A DNA stretch of 64,000 nt from Nothophaeocryptopus gaeumannii. Taxonomy: Eukaryota; Ascomycota; Dothideomycetes; Mycosphaerellales; Mycosphaerellaceae. Each line of letters opens with the position of its first letter. The stretch's first letter is position 1. A model generated the notes under the pieces. It was not told the origin of the DNA. It saw only the letters and a program-made list of their open reading frames with translations, and searched no databases. The position numbers and the translations under genes are program-made. The stretch is from assembly GCA_031771865.1 (NCBI GenBank), contig JASISA010000025.1, forward strand, positions 3,472,001-3,536,000, in the 5' to 3' direction. Positions 23,855-35,700 of this stretch are shown here, in pieces.

Positions 23855-24747
23855 TCAGAGTAATGTCAACATAGCCACCAGAGCAACGAGCGCAGCGAAA
23901 CTGGGATTTGTCCCTTGATATTCATTCGCTTCGCCTCTGAACGAACCTGGAGTTGGTATGATGAAGCCGTTGCCTGTGGTTGAAGTGCCATTTGTCGGCG
24001 GCATCGGCTGTCCGGTCCCGAGAATGGTCGTCGTCGCCGTCACGGTAGAGTTGGAGAAGGGTGGAGTAGCCGAAGCCAGGCCAGTGCTATTGCCATAGCA
24101 CATCTTCTCTACCAGCTGGAGGGCGACTAGGAAATAGGTGTGAGTGAGATGCAGATGACTGGGTACAAAGAGCGGTAACTTACCTGATCCATCAATAGCA
24201 GCCGAGCAATCCAGCCTCGCACTCCTTCCACTTTCGAAGATACACTCCTGAAACTGGTTCGACAGCGGTACAGTCTTCACTTCACCTTGACAGTCTGCTC
24301 TGGGGTAGATGTCCATTCTGCAAAGGCCAGCCATCTGACTCCCTGTCCCCGCTCCAGCGATGAATGACTGAAAGTCATACGGGCTAGATGCGCATCTCCC
24401 ATCTCCAGTGATCGTGACGTTCACGGAGGTCTCGTCGTGACCAGGGACCAGTGATTGCTCGCAGGAGTACTCGATCTTGGGGTGGTATGTGACGGCGTAA
24501 GTCGTCAGCGCGTTCGATGAAGAGCATTGTCGGTTCAGGCAAGAAAGCAAAATCGGCAGCGAGTTGTCGTTGCAAGGGCTGGTGGAATTGGCTGTGCATG
24601 TTGTCTGGTAACATGGTCAGTAGCGATGTCTCTGAGAGCCAATGGCGTAATGTATACCAAGCAAGCTGGCACGCGAGGCACGATGGACTTTCCAGATACT
24701 AGAACTCCCAGCAGCAGTGATATCACAGCGAGCAAGATGGTAGCCAT
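23855..24747 (-). CDS. Secreted Cys-rich protein with GPI-anchor-type C-terminus
   Basis: Three minus-strand exons, 24658-24747, 24184-24604 and 23855-24126, give 260 residues. It starts with a signal peptide (MATILLAVISLLLGVLVSG). A Cys-rich region follows (PACL joined to TTCTANSTSPCND, then LLSCLNRQCSSSN, EYSC and later CRMDIYPRADC and FQECIF), then a Ser/Thr-rich stalk and a hydrophobic end (FAALVALVAMLTLL) typical of GPI addition. Intron 1 (53 nt, GTATAC, CTGAC branch site, CCAG) is needed to join the signal peptide to the Cys-rich part. Intron 2 (57 nt, GTAAGT/CTAG) is in frame and stop-free; retention would add 19 residues. The Cys spacing recalls but does not match CFEM. It is probably a cell-wall or membrane-anchored protein; function unknown. 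Confidence 0.75.
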
Positions 24748-25863
24748 TGTCTTCTGTCGTTCGGCACCCGTTCAATGAGATATCTGGTCGATAGCTGGCC
24801 GCAGTTCTCGAAACGGATGATCTTGACTACACCCTCCAAAACAACTTCAAGACGGTAAGGAAACGGGCATGTTGGGCGCCACGCTGCGTCCACAGCGACT
24901 GCCGTCCATGTGCAACTTAGCTTCCGTTTGTTGTGTTCGACATTGCTTTGCAGTTCTGGACAGTCTGTCTCTCTGCCATTGGGTAGGTACATCCCAGGTA
25001 GTGCGAAGTTTTGTGCTTGTTACGCCAGGTTGTGGTGGATGGTTGCAGTCGGTCAAGGCAGCTGCGGCCGCCAACATATGTGTTTCGCATTCGATTGCAG
25101 AGTGCCTCTCGAAGACCTAAGCCTAGCCATCTCTCTCCGTCTGGATGTCTGGTGGCACGATCATGAGTGTTCAGGCAGAATGCGGCCAGGAGAAAGTGCG
25201 TGAGACTCGCATGCGCGACATCGGCCTTCGAGCATGGTCGGCAATGGTCATCCAGACCATCATTGAGTGAACATACGGCGAACGGGAGTGCGATCGCTGG
25301 GATGCTCCATTTTCACTATGCATCTCGGCTTCTGAAGTCAGCGCAGCAAGTTGATCGAGGGCTTTCTGCTTTCTGCTTTCACATGATCCGAAAAGCACCG
25401 AGGTTGCTATTCTGCTGTGTCATTCTTATCCAGAAGAGTGTCGATTGGCTGCTAGCCGAGATCGCGCAGACGTCGAGTTTTGGCTGAGATCGGACCTAGC
25501 AAACAGCTATACAGATACAGACAAGAGAGTGGAAGAGAAAGATCTCTTAGAGTAGCTGTGGTGGTCGTATGGATACCGCGAAAGGTCGAAGGTACTCATT
25601 CATGTCATTGCAACGGATTGCGGTCTGTCCGAACAACAAGAAGAGTGCCATATTGAAAGTCGAGACAAGGGATTCTGACCAGTCTTGTTCCCGCTCGTTC
25701 CCGGCGGCAACTGGGCTCGGTGTCTTAGTGTCTAGCTCTCTAGCCGCATCATTGACTTCTTCACGATCTAGAGCCTCACAAACACCTCAGACCCTTCGAA
25801 AGGGAGATTGCCTTCTCACACATCGCTGGTCATCACATCAGATCGGGGTTCCATACCGCCAGC
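24748..25863. other. Divergent promoter region between the GPI protein and SDHA genes
   Basis: About 1.1 kb separates two divergently transcribed genes. No gene is supported. The last 150 bases before SDHA are CT-rich and fit a leader. Short open frames here are not convincing. Confidence 0.5.
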
Positions 25864-27849
25864 ATGTTTTCCGCCGGTCTGAAGCAGTTTGCTGGCCGCG
25901 GCCTGGCACGAAACACCGCACGCCAGTTCTCCTCCACGCCACGAACAAACCGCATAATAACGAGCGCGCCTCTCAGAGCGAAGGAGGCGTCCGGGGCTAT
26001 TGGACAGAAATATCCAGTCATTGACCACGAGTATGATGCGTTGGTTGTCGGTGCAGGAGGCAGCGGTCTTCGAGCTGCATTCGGTCTCGCAGAGGCTGGC
26101 TTCAACACAGCCTGTATATCGAAGCTGTTTCCTACGAGATCACACACTGTCGCTGCTCAGGGAGGTATCAATGCTGCGCTCGGAAACATGCACGAGGACG
26201 ACTGGAGATGGCACATGTACGACACAGTAAAGGGATCCGACTGGCTCGGCGACCAAGATGCGATCCACTACATGACAAGAGAGGCACCGGCCTCTGTATA
26301 CGAGCTCGAGAACTACGGATGTCCATTCTCCCGAACAGACGATGGCAAGATCTACCAGCGCGCTTTCGGTGGTCAGTCAAGAGAATTTGGTCAGGGTGGA
26401 CAGGCATACCGATGCTGCGCTGCTGCAGACCGTACTGGACACGCTCTTCTGCACACTCTATATGGCCAATCGCTGCGACACAACACGAACTACTTCATTG
26501 AGTTCTTTGCCATTGATCTGATCATGGAGGACGGCGAGTGCAAGGGTGTCATCGCATACAGCCAAGAAGACGGCACACTCCACCGATTCCGCTCACACCA
26601 CACTGTTTTGGCTACTGGAGGTTACGGCCGTGCTTACTTCTCTTGCACATCTGCTCACACTTGCACCGGTGACGGTATGGCCATGGTTGCTCGCGCAGGT
26701 CTACCAAACCAGGATCTGGAGTTCGTCCAATTCCACCCAACTGGTATCTACGGTGCTGGCTGCTTGATTACTGAGGGCTCTCGTGGTGAGGGTGGATATC
26801 TGCTCAACAGCGAGGGTGAACGTTTTATGGAGAGATATGCACCAACCGCTAAGGATCTTGCCTCTCGAGACGTCGTCAGCCGAAGTATGACTATGGAGAT
26901 CCGTGAAGGCCGTGGTGTTGGACCTGACAAGGACCACATCTACTTGCAGCTGTCCCACTTGCCACCAGAGATCCTTCACGAGCGTCTACCTGGTATTTCC
27001 GAGACCGCATCCATCTTCGCTGGTGTTGATGTTACCAAGCAACCTATTCCTGTGCTCCCAACTGTCCACTACAACATGGGTGGTATCCCAACCAAGTACA
27101 CTGGTGAGGTGCTTACCGTCGACGAGAAGGGTCAAGATCAGGTTGTGCCTGGTCTCTTCGCTTGCGGTGAAGCTGCTTGCGTGTCTGTTCACGGTGCCAA
27201 CCGTCTCGGAGCCAACTCCCTCCTGGATCTGATCGTCTTCGGTCGTGCGGTCAGCCACACCATCCGCGACAACTTCTCACCCAACAAGCCTCACACTGCT
27301 ATGCAAGGAGACGCAGGCGCCGATGCCATCTCCATGGTCGACCATATCCGCACTGCTGACGGACCAAAGAGCACTGCCGATATCCGATCTGCCATGCAAA
27401 AGGTCATGCAGTCTGATGTCTCTGTCTTCAGAACCCAGGAGTCCCTCGACGAGGGTGTCACTAAGTAAGTCTAACGAGGCATACCTCCGCTCATATCTCG
27501 AAGACTAACAGATTCTAGGATCAACGAAGTCGACAAGCAATTCCACGAAGTCGGCACCAAGGATCGCAGCATGATCTGGAACAGTGATCTGGTCGAAACC
27601 CTTGAACTCCGCAACCTTCTTACATGCGCCGTTCAGACCGCCGAGGCTGCCGCCGTCCGCACAGAGTCCCGAGGAGCACACGCCCGTGAGGACTACCCAG
27701 ACCGTGACGACAAGAACTGGATGAAGCACACGCTCACGTGGCAAAAGAAGCCGCATGAGAAGGTCGACATTGGCTACCGTGCTGTCGTGGCCAACACTCT
27801 TGACGAGGCTGAGTGCAAGGCTATTCCTCCATTCGCGAGAAAGTACTAG
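25864..27849 (+). CDS. SDH1: Succinate dehydrogenase flavoprotein subunit, mitochondrial (complex II)
   Basis: Two exons, 25864-27464 and 27519-27849, encode 643 residues, normal for the family. The enzyme oxidises succinate to fumarate and passes electrons via FAD to the iron-sulfur subunit on the matrix side of the inner membrane. A basic mitochondrial presequence (residues 1 to about 40) is followed by the FAD Rossmann motif GAGGSGLRAAFGLAEAG. Near residue 93 is RSHTVAAQGGINAALG, whose His carries covalent FAD. Active-site blocks HPTGIYGAGCLITEG, RGEGGYLLNSEGERFM and HGANRLGANSLLDL follow, then the C-terminal domain. The single 54-nt intron (GTAAGT, GACTAAC, CTAG) splits an AAG codon and is needed to reach the conserved end (YRAVVANTLDEAE). 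Strong codon bias suggests high expression. Function is certain by homology; the symbol follows yeast usage. Confidence 0.97.
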
Positions 27850-28639
27850 AGCAGTTGTGGATGGGTTTCAGATGTTCTGATGTTGAAGAAAGGTCGAGAT
27901 TGGAGACAGCTTCTTGCTTGTTGAATGGCTATGAGGCCAGCGCGAGGACAGATACAGTCCAGTCCAAGGAAGAAACAGGTCAAGAAGAGATGTGGACAGA
28001 AGCTAGAGAGGGTGAAGGGCGCGTGATGCTTACAGGTAGCGACGGCGTCGATGTTGTTATCGTCTTGTACATATTAGCACATACACCGAAGAAGAATCTC
28101 GTTTGAAGTTCAATGCCCTCACTTTCTCCCTGCCCACAAAACCCCGGAATGGCGAGTCCTCCACTTTGACCGGCACTGTCTAGCATGTACATCCCTTGCG
28201 CAACACAGGTGCAGTCAAGCTGAAGCATGACCCCCAGAAACGCCTCCTACTCGGCCCCGGATCTCCCTACCCCGGACGATGGCTTCTGTGCAAATTGGTG
28301 GAAATATCAACCACTTACACAGATGGGGAGTCTACCTATTGGAGATGGCTACAGGTCTCCCGGATGACGGCAAGGTTTAGATCTAGCCACGGTTGATGCA
28401 CAAGAGCTTCACAGACGAACCAAGCATTTTCAAGGGTCATTTAAATGACAAGCGAGTACAAGTGTGGGTGAAGGTCTGGGCTATAGTTATATAGCTTACG
28501 TCTCGAAGGGGTGTGATGGGCCGGATGCGATGCACTGGGGTTGTTATAGGAAGATGTATGTGTAGGGTGCATGAATTCGTCTGAAGGATTTTTCTTTTGT
28601 GCATACAGATGCCTCGTGGTGGGTGTCTCGTGCTAGGTT
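27850..28639. other. 3' flank of SDHA, no gene
   Basis: I see no supported gene in this 0.8-kb stretch. It ends at the first recognisable trace of the sugar-transporter relic. Confidence 0.5.
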
Positions 28640-29151
28640 GTGTTCCTTGTCTGGATCTCGGACTTCAGAGATCTTTAGCATGAATGTTCGCGCGCAAGCA
28701 GTTGGAATGGCTTCCCAGACGCAGAATGTTGCTCAGGCAATCGTGGGGCGAATCTTCCCAATCTTCTTGAATGTTAGTAGCCAATGCAATTCTTGGCTTT
28801 TGAAACTCTGCTGACTCCAATCCAGAACTGTGGCTTCTACGCGTTCTACATGTTCGTTGGCATCAACTTCCTCTTGGCGGTCTTTGTATGGTGTATGTGT
28901 ACTCCCTTGCCGAAGTGATACTTTGACTGACCACTCTCGCTCCAGTCTTGATTACCGAAACGCGAAAGGTCAGCCTTGGAGAGATGGACACCAAGTCCGG
29001 AGGGCAGAACCACGCTGAGAAGGGAGGAGACTTGCTCGGCGTGTAAGATGCACATCACGCCACGTACACGATGGGAGACATGAAAGATCCTCAGACAGAG
29101 CTACACGACATCAACCCAGTGAGCGAGCGGCAGGAAGGCAGCGCCTTGTAG
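28640..29151 (+). pseudogene. Relic of the 3' end of an MFS sugar transporter
   Basis: Three stretches translate into the last part of a fungal sugar-porter protein. They are 28668-28772 (EIFSMNVRAQAVGMASQTQN and QAIVGRIFPIFLN), 28826-28892 (NCGFYAFYMFVGINFLLAVFVW) and 28946-29046 (FLITETRKVSLGEMDTKS). The two introns between them (28773-28825, GTTAGT/CCAG; 28893-28945, GTATGT/CCAG) are still intact. Upstream, the expected PxxWxYPAEIF block is scrambled: fragments VPC and WI appear in frames that do not agree, implying small indels, and nothing of the first ten membrane segments remains. Downstream of TAA 29044-29046 the same frame stays open for 34 more codons with protein-like composition, ending at TAG 29149-29151, so the TAA is probably a nonsense mutation. 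Best read as a 5'-deleted pseudogene. Confidence 0.7.
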
Positions 29152-30189
29152 GGCCTGCCAGTGGGCATATCCAGTAGGTATCAATCACATCGTGGTCGAC
29201 TTCTGGTAGGTAGGTCTTCGTCCAATGCCTCCTTTTGTACTTTACTTGGCGATGCCAGGCCTTTAGATTCCGCTGTTGACTGCCTCGATTCTTGGGCCAT
29301 ATACGATCTCCAGAAAAGGAGAGGTTTACTCAGCATCACGGCTCTTAAGCAGTCCCTTTAAGGCCGACGATGCTGGTTCAAGGCCATGTGGTGTCGTCTC
29401 GTGTGCAATCAGAACCTGGGCTCCGAGCTCTGCGCCGTGCAGGAGGATTGTGTCGTTCGTGATATGACTCTGGGTCGGGAGATGTCAATATCCAGTAAGG
29501 ACGCGAAAAAGTCGCGATCTTGCACGTCTGAGCCTCTGAGGCAGCGACATGCGACATGTCGAAGACCCCTGCTTGCAATTCGGCACCGGGAGCTGCAAAT
29601 ATCCGGGCCGGGCAGATTTTGAGCCTCAACCACCCAACGTCTTCCTCTGCGTTTTGCTTCAGCATTTTCATGATGTCACCTTCCGCATTCCGCATGGCTT
29701 CCACATCGCTCCAGATCTCTTCTCGCATGGCGGTAACCACTTCCGGCTGGCATTCTGAGATGCGATCGCGTTTCGAAGGCGATCAAGCGCATCTCCCGTC
29801 GCAGTGGCTTGCTTGGCGGCCAGGCTCCGCGCTTTATTCACCTGCGGACAAGCTCTTCCATGACGCTGATTGATCATCACCGTTGTTCAGTATGGATACA
29901 CCAAACCCTTCTAAGTTTTACCTTGTGACAGCACGCTTCGGCACACGTCTTTGCTCGGGCTTTTGCTAAAACCGTTCCAGCGCGTTGAAGAAAGGCGCCC
30001 TCTGAGCGGGATGATGTAAGTATGGTTCATTGTCTCCTTATTGTGAGTGTCTCGCTATACCAGACGCGTTCTTCTTAGCTGCATTCTTGGTCTCAGCATA
30101 CACAGGGCATTCCCTCATACAATCGCCTTGGAAAGAGCATGGTGACTTTAGCTCGACCGCGAAAGGCTTGATCGCCTTGTTCGCCAACC
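29152..30189. other. Intergenic region upstream of the MFS transporter
   Basis: No gene I can support. Overlapping minus-strand frames at 29378-29740 and 29668-29880 look partly protein-like but contradict each other and have no motif. A promoter for the transporter at 30190 should lie in the right-hand part. Confidence 0.45.
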
Positions 30190-32113
30190 ATGACCGTGAC
30201 CGAACTCATTCGGGACACGGCCTTTGGCCATCTGGTCCGATTCGTATCACGAGGAAAGCTGCTCCAATACGCAGAAGAGAGGGATCCAAGTCTTTATACG
30301 AGATTCATTGATGAGAAGAAGAGCGGATATCTCGCCGATCATGGGACAACAGAGCCTAGAGAAGACGGAACGGAACCAGAGACACTCGGCGGTGTTCGAA
30401 CGAGGGAAGACCAATACACCCTACAGTCACCACCTCGACCGTCAACAGCGAGGCGAGCAGACTCTTCTGATGTCGAGAAGGAGAGCACAAACTCGCGATC
30501 ACCTAGCCAGTCCTCTCAGCGCATGAACCACGTCTCCGGCGTCAAGATCGATCCCGAGAAAGGTCGCGACATACATCTCGTCAGCTGGTGGGGAGAGAAC
30601 GACAGCGAAAACCCCATGAACTGGTCTTTTGGCAAGAAGTGCTTCGTGACTTTCGAGATTTGCCTACTCACCACATCTGTCTACATTGGATCTTCCATCT
30701 ACTCTGCTGGAACGGAATCTGTTATGGCGACATTCGGCGTCAGCCAAGTCGCAGCCACACTCGGCCTGTGTCTGTTCGTGGCAGGTTACGGATTGGGTCC
30801 AATGTTATGGAGTCCAATGTCTGAGATCCCACAGATTGGTAGAAACCCCATTTACTTGGGCACACTGGTCATCTTCGTCGGCCTACAACCCGCCGTGGCA
30901 AGAGCAAACAGCTTCGGCATGCTCCTCGCATTTCGATTCATCACTGGTTTCTTCGGGTCTCCCGTCCTAGCTACAGGAGGCGCCTCCATCGCCGACATCT
31001 GGACACCAAAGAAACGAGCCTACTCAATGGCCATCTGGGGAATATCAGCCGTCTGTGGACCAACCCTCGGACCTCTAATCGGAGGCTTCGCAGTCGAATA
31101 CGGTCCTATCTTCGGCGCGGTCACAGCACCCTGGACCTGGCCGATTTGGGAACTTATGTGGCTGTCCGCATTCTGTCTCGTCTTCTTGTTCTTTTTCTTC
31201 CCGGAGACCTCAGCCAACAACATCCTGGTCCGCCGAACGAAGCGTCTACGAAAGATTACGGGTAACGATAAACTCATGTGTGAACCAATGCTCATGGCCG
31301 AACAAATGACCGGAAAGGACATCCTCATGATGTCCGCCGTCCGACCTTTCACACTAAACTTCCTCGAACCAATGGTCTTCCTCCTGAACCTCTACATCGC
31401 GCTGATCTATGGCCTCCTATACATCTGGTTCGAATCCTTCGTCATCGTCTTTGTGGAAATCTACGGCTTCACACTCGGACAAGAAGGTCTTGCCTTCTTG
31501 GGTATCCTCATAGGAGCATTCATCATCATCCCGCCTTTCTTCCTCTACTTGAAATACGGCCTCGAACCGAAGTTCGACGAGAATGGAAACTGTAAACCAG
31601 AACTTCGCCTGCAACCTTGTTTCGTTGGGGCGTTTTGTATACCAATGTAAGCACCACCCCCATCCTTCTGTTATACATATGCTGATTGTTATCTAGCTGT
31701 CTGTTCTGGTTCGGTTGGTCCGCCCGGCCCTCCATCCACTGGATTGTGCCCATAATCGGCAGCGGCTGGTTCAGCATCGGTGCCTTTCTCCTCTTCAACA
31801 GCATCCTAAACTACCTACCCGACGCATACCCGGAATATGCCGCCTCCGTGCTCGCAGGAAACGATTTCATGCGTTCCTCATTCGGTGCGGGGTTTCCATT
31901 GTTCGCGGCGGCCATGTATAACAATTTGGGTGTGGCGTGGGCGTCAAGTACTCTGGCATTCTTGAGTGTGGCATTTATTCCGATTCCCTTTGTGCTATAC
32001 AGAGTGAGTACAGAATCTGTTGATGTTTAGGAGAGGTAGAGCACTGACGTTGATTACAGTATGGCGAGACACTACGAAAGAACTACAGCAAGCATGCAAG
32101 GAAGGATATCTAA
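30190..32113 (+). CDS. DHA1-family MFS drug/multidrug transporter
   Basis: Three exons, 30190-31646, 31697-32003 and 32060-32113, give 605 residues. A cytosolic N-terminus of about 135 residues, rich in Ser and charge, leads into the family signature DSENPMNWSFGKK. About twelve membrane segments follow. The TM2-3 loop motif reads LGPMLWSPMSEIPQIGRNPIY and motif C is WGISAVCGPTLGPLIGGF, as in H+-antiport drug exporters. The large central loop carries RRTKRLRKITG. The second half has FESFVIVFVEIYGF and IHWIVPIIGSGWFSIG, and the protein ends RKNYSKHARKDI. Both introns (50 and 56 nt; GTAAGC/CTAG and GTGAGT/ACAG) are needed to keep the C-terminal membrane segments. It is probably a plasma-membrane exporter; the substrate is unknown. 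It stands next to a sugar-transporter relic of a different MFS subfamily. Confidence 0.92.
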
Positions 32114-32751
32114 GTCGGCCACCAAAATGGTGTAATTTTTTTCAGCCTGGGGGAGAAGACATGTACGATGTCGAGTGAGAAGTCACTTGTGGAAAATGTT
32201 ACGATACGAACGACAGCATTTAATGGTCACAAGACGTTTGTGAAGGACCTGAAGTCCACATTTCTAGATTGTACACGAAGATAAGGTACAGACATACCTA
32301 AATTGAATAGATCGTAATTTTAGAAAATGCCTCATTCGAATCTCTCAGCACAACATGAAGTGAACAGAATCTGACTTGAATTGCGGAAAGAATATAAGGA
32401 GAGGAAGAGGAGGAGAGAAGTGGAGAGAGGAGTCAGCAATAACAGAGAAGTTGGAAAGAGGTCTCGCTATGCTCTCTCCCATCAAACTCAACCACCACCT
32501 ACGGAAGACCCATGGCACGGCAGGAAACAGTGACTGACAAGAGAAAAGGGAGCAAGTGAGACAATGACACATAGCAGCGCGTAAGAAAACAATCATTACT
32601 CATTATTCATTAGGTTCTGCACTATACAAGTGCACTCTCTACACAATGCATCGCTAATCCAATCAAACGACTGACCATCTACAATACCAAGTCAATCATA
32701 CTCATATGCATTCCGTTCCCTTCCTGTCATTCATTCTCCGTCCTCCAACCT
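32114..32751. other. Convergent 3' intergenic region
   Basis: This lies between the 3' ends of the MFS gene (+) and the large membrane-protein gene (-). It is A-rich with purine tracts at 32395-32440. No gene is seen. Confidence 0.5.
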
Positions 32752-35700
32752 TCAAATCAACTGCTGGGCCGCCTGTCCATCACCACGGATCCTCTTGCGA
32801 CCGCGGAGACTGCCAGTATCGAACTGAGTCGTCTGGGCGTCAGCGCCATCGTGGGTTGCGTTGACAGTCTCGACAGGGTGCTCGACGGCCTTCTCGGTGG
32901 TAGTGGCAGGTGCGACGCCAACACGCTCAACGGCAGCAGGGGCCTTATGGGCTTCCTTGGCAGTTCCCTCAGCGGCGTGCTCAGCCCCAGTAGCTGCACC
33001 ACCAGCGCCTCCATTTCCGGCTCCGGCAGCAGGGGCCTTATGGGCTTCTTTGGCAGTTCCCTCAGCGGCGTGCTTATCCCCAGTAGCTGCACCACCAGCG
33101 CCTCCATTTCCGGCTCCGGCAGCACCAGCATCCTCGAGTCCCTTGGCGTCGTTCTCTGGGAAGTGAACACGGCCGCGACCCTCTTCTGCCTGACGACCAA
33201 GAGTGCCCTTGCCATTGTCATTTCCAGCACCAGCACCAGCACCAGCACCAGCAGCAACAGCGCCAGCAAGAGCGGCAGGAGCTGCGACTTGGGTGACTTC
33301 GGGGGTAGTAACAGGGTTGCCAGTAGCGGGATCAACAGGACGGCCAGTGAGCGGATCAATGGAGACCAGGGTAGTTTGAGGGCGGTTGGTAGGAGTGGTA
33401 TCGGATCGACGACGTCGGGAACGACCACGGAGGCAGCAACCAAGGCAGCAGAGACCGAGCAGACCGAGCAGACCAATTGAAGAGATACCGCCAATGAAGA
33501 GGATTTTCTTGAAGAGTTGGGCCGCCTGCCTGCGTGGATCGTTGACGTCTCTCCAGCACTCCGCGCAACAGCTCTTTCTGTCCCAACAAGGCGCAGTCTT
33601 CTTGGCATGGAGTATGGTACTCCAAACTTCTGAAGTTGCTGCAGGGACGTCTCGCTTGTGGTTGCTGGGGAGAGATTCAGTCCTCTTTGCCATCTTACCT
33701 GGACCCATCTCGGCGGCGTACGTGGACAGCGTCACCTTCTGGTCGTGTCCCGTGGTCGTGGAGGTTAAGACGGCGAGAGGGTAATGAGTGCCGCCTTCGC
33801 TCGTGCCCCAATGAGCAACGCCGCGCAGTTGTGTGCTGTAGGTAACCCATTGCACTTTCGGGACTCCATACAAGGGGTCGTCCATCGATATGGGGTTGAC
33901 TGTGACGAGGTTGAGGTTGCGCTTGAAAGTCGCAGTACATCTCTCGTACCGGCATAACTTCGAATTCTCCGACTTTTGCGCCTTGTTCAATCCCGTCAAG
34001 TTCGCATGACAGTGCGGAAGCATGTTCACAAACTCGTTGATGACATGTGTGCCGTTCCAAGCAAGAGTTGGGTTGATTGCTTGAGGGGTGTTGTGAGCCA
34101 CGTAGACGGTAGTGGTGAGACTTGCTGGGGCAGTGATGGTGGCTGGGTCCAGACTCATCAAAGTTCCATTATGGCGCAGGACAGTGGTAGTAGGCAGTGG
34201 AAGAAGGCTGCCAGTGTTGTTCAGCATCATGGAAGTGATGACGTGAATTGATGTCTTGATTGCGGGAATCGTCTGTGTGCCAGTGAGCTGGTCACGATGG
34301 ATGCAGAGCAATGCGAGCTTCACTGCGACAGCCTTGTTCAACTCTTGATCGAGCTGACTCGCCTGAGCGGCCATGGTCTCGGCAGCGGCCCAGTCAAGGC
34401 TTGGATAGAATTGGCGGAGTTGTTCCGGCGAGAGGTGTGTCAAGACATTGCTCTCACCGAGCTGTGACATGAGTGTGCGAAGGTTATGTGGGTCGCAGGA
34501 TATCGGTCGCGCTACGGCGGGAGGCGTTGGAAGAGCGACAAACAAGGTGTTGTTGGAGTGTAGGTGTGTCGATCCAGAGATGGGAACCAGTCCGCTACCG
34601 TCTTGCACCATTGTCTTGGTGACTGTAAGGATGCTCGGCAGGGCGGTCAGGACTTGGGTTCGCAGATCAACCGGGACAGCGTGGTTTATGCGCATAGTTT
34701 CAGTGACGGTCGAGAGCAAGGTCTCGCGTGCTGTCGGCAGATAGATGGATTTCGTCAAGCTGCGGGTTACTGTGACTGTGACGACGGAGGTATTCCCGCG
34801 CGCTTCGATCACAGTAGTTGGCAAAATCTGCATTGGTCAGCGTGATGTATCTTGAATGCATGGAGACGCTCACAAGATCGTTTTGACGACTTATTGACAT
34901 GACCGTGCGGCGGAGAGAGTCGGTCGTCTGCACCAGAGTGCCGAATTCCGGAATGAACGTCGTGATCCAGCTCTCCATGGTAGAGGTACCTTCCTGTCTC
35001 GCTTCGATCACAGTAGTTGCTGGCAGAATCTGCACATTGGTCAGCTTGGTGTGTCTCGAAAGCATGGAGATCGCTCACAAAATCCCTGTCAGTCTGGAAA
35101 ACCGGCTCCCAATTCTCCATCAGGGTCAGAGTCGAGGCGCCGTCCGATTCCGTGTAGGTGATGACAAGGCTTTGCGTGTTTGACCAGAATTTGACACTTG
35201 CGCGAGCCGACAATGTGTTTTCCTTGTCATACATGACTATGCCGAAACAAGGCGGGTCGATTAGATCGGCATTGATCTTGGCTGCAAGGATCTTGCCCTC
35301 GACCGTGGTGTCGGTAGAAAATTTCTGGCCGGGCATCAATTCGCGAGGAATAGGCCAATCTTCGAGGGACCGGGAAAGACCAGACGTCACACTTGGCTGC
35401 GCAAAGTAATGTGCAAAGGATTTCGAGGCCGGGTTCCGGAGAATGACGTCGGAGACAGCGGATTTGAAGTTTTTGTGGGAGTTATCGAGGAGAGGAAGCG
35501 TAGGAGACGGAAGATTGGTGACCTCGCTGGTCTGGATTGTCGTGAAGGGAACAGCGGTAGGCGACGCCAGAAGGACAGAGTTGGGCAAGTCCAGAAGGAC
35601 AGAGGTGGTGATGTCGGTCTCACTGGACTTGCGGCTCACAATCTTGTCGTAGATGGATCTGCTTGCGGATTCATCATCGCTGGTGGGGATTAGAGGAAAA

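Noticed and set aside
29378..29880. Minus-strand frames upstream of the MFS transporter
   Set aside because: Two frames overlap and contradict each other, neither has a motif, and one is interrupted just upstream of the usable ATG.
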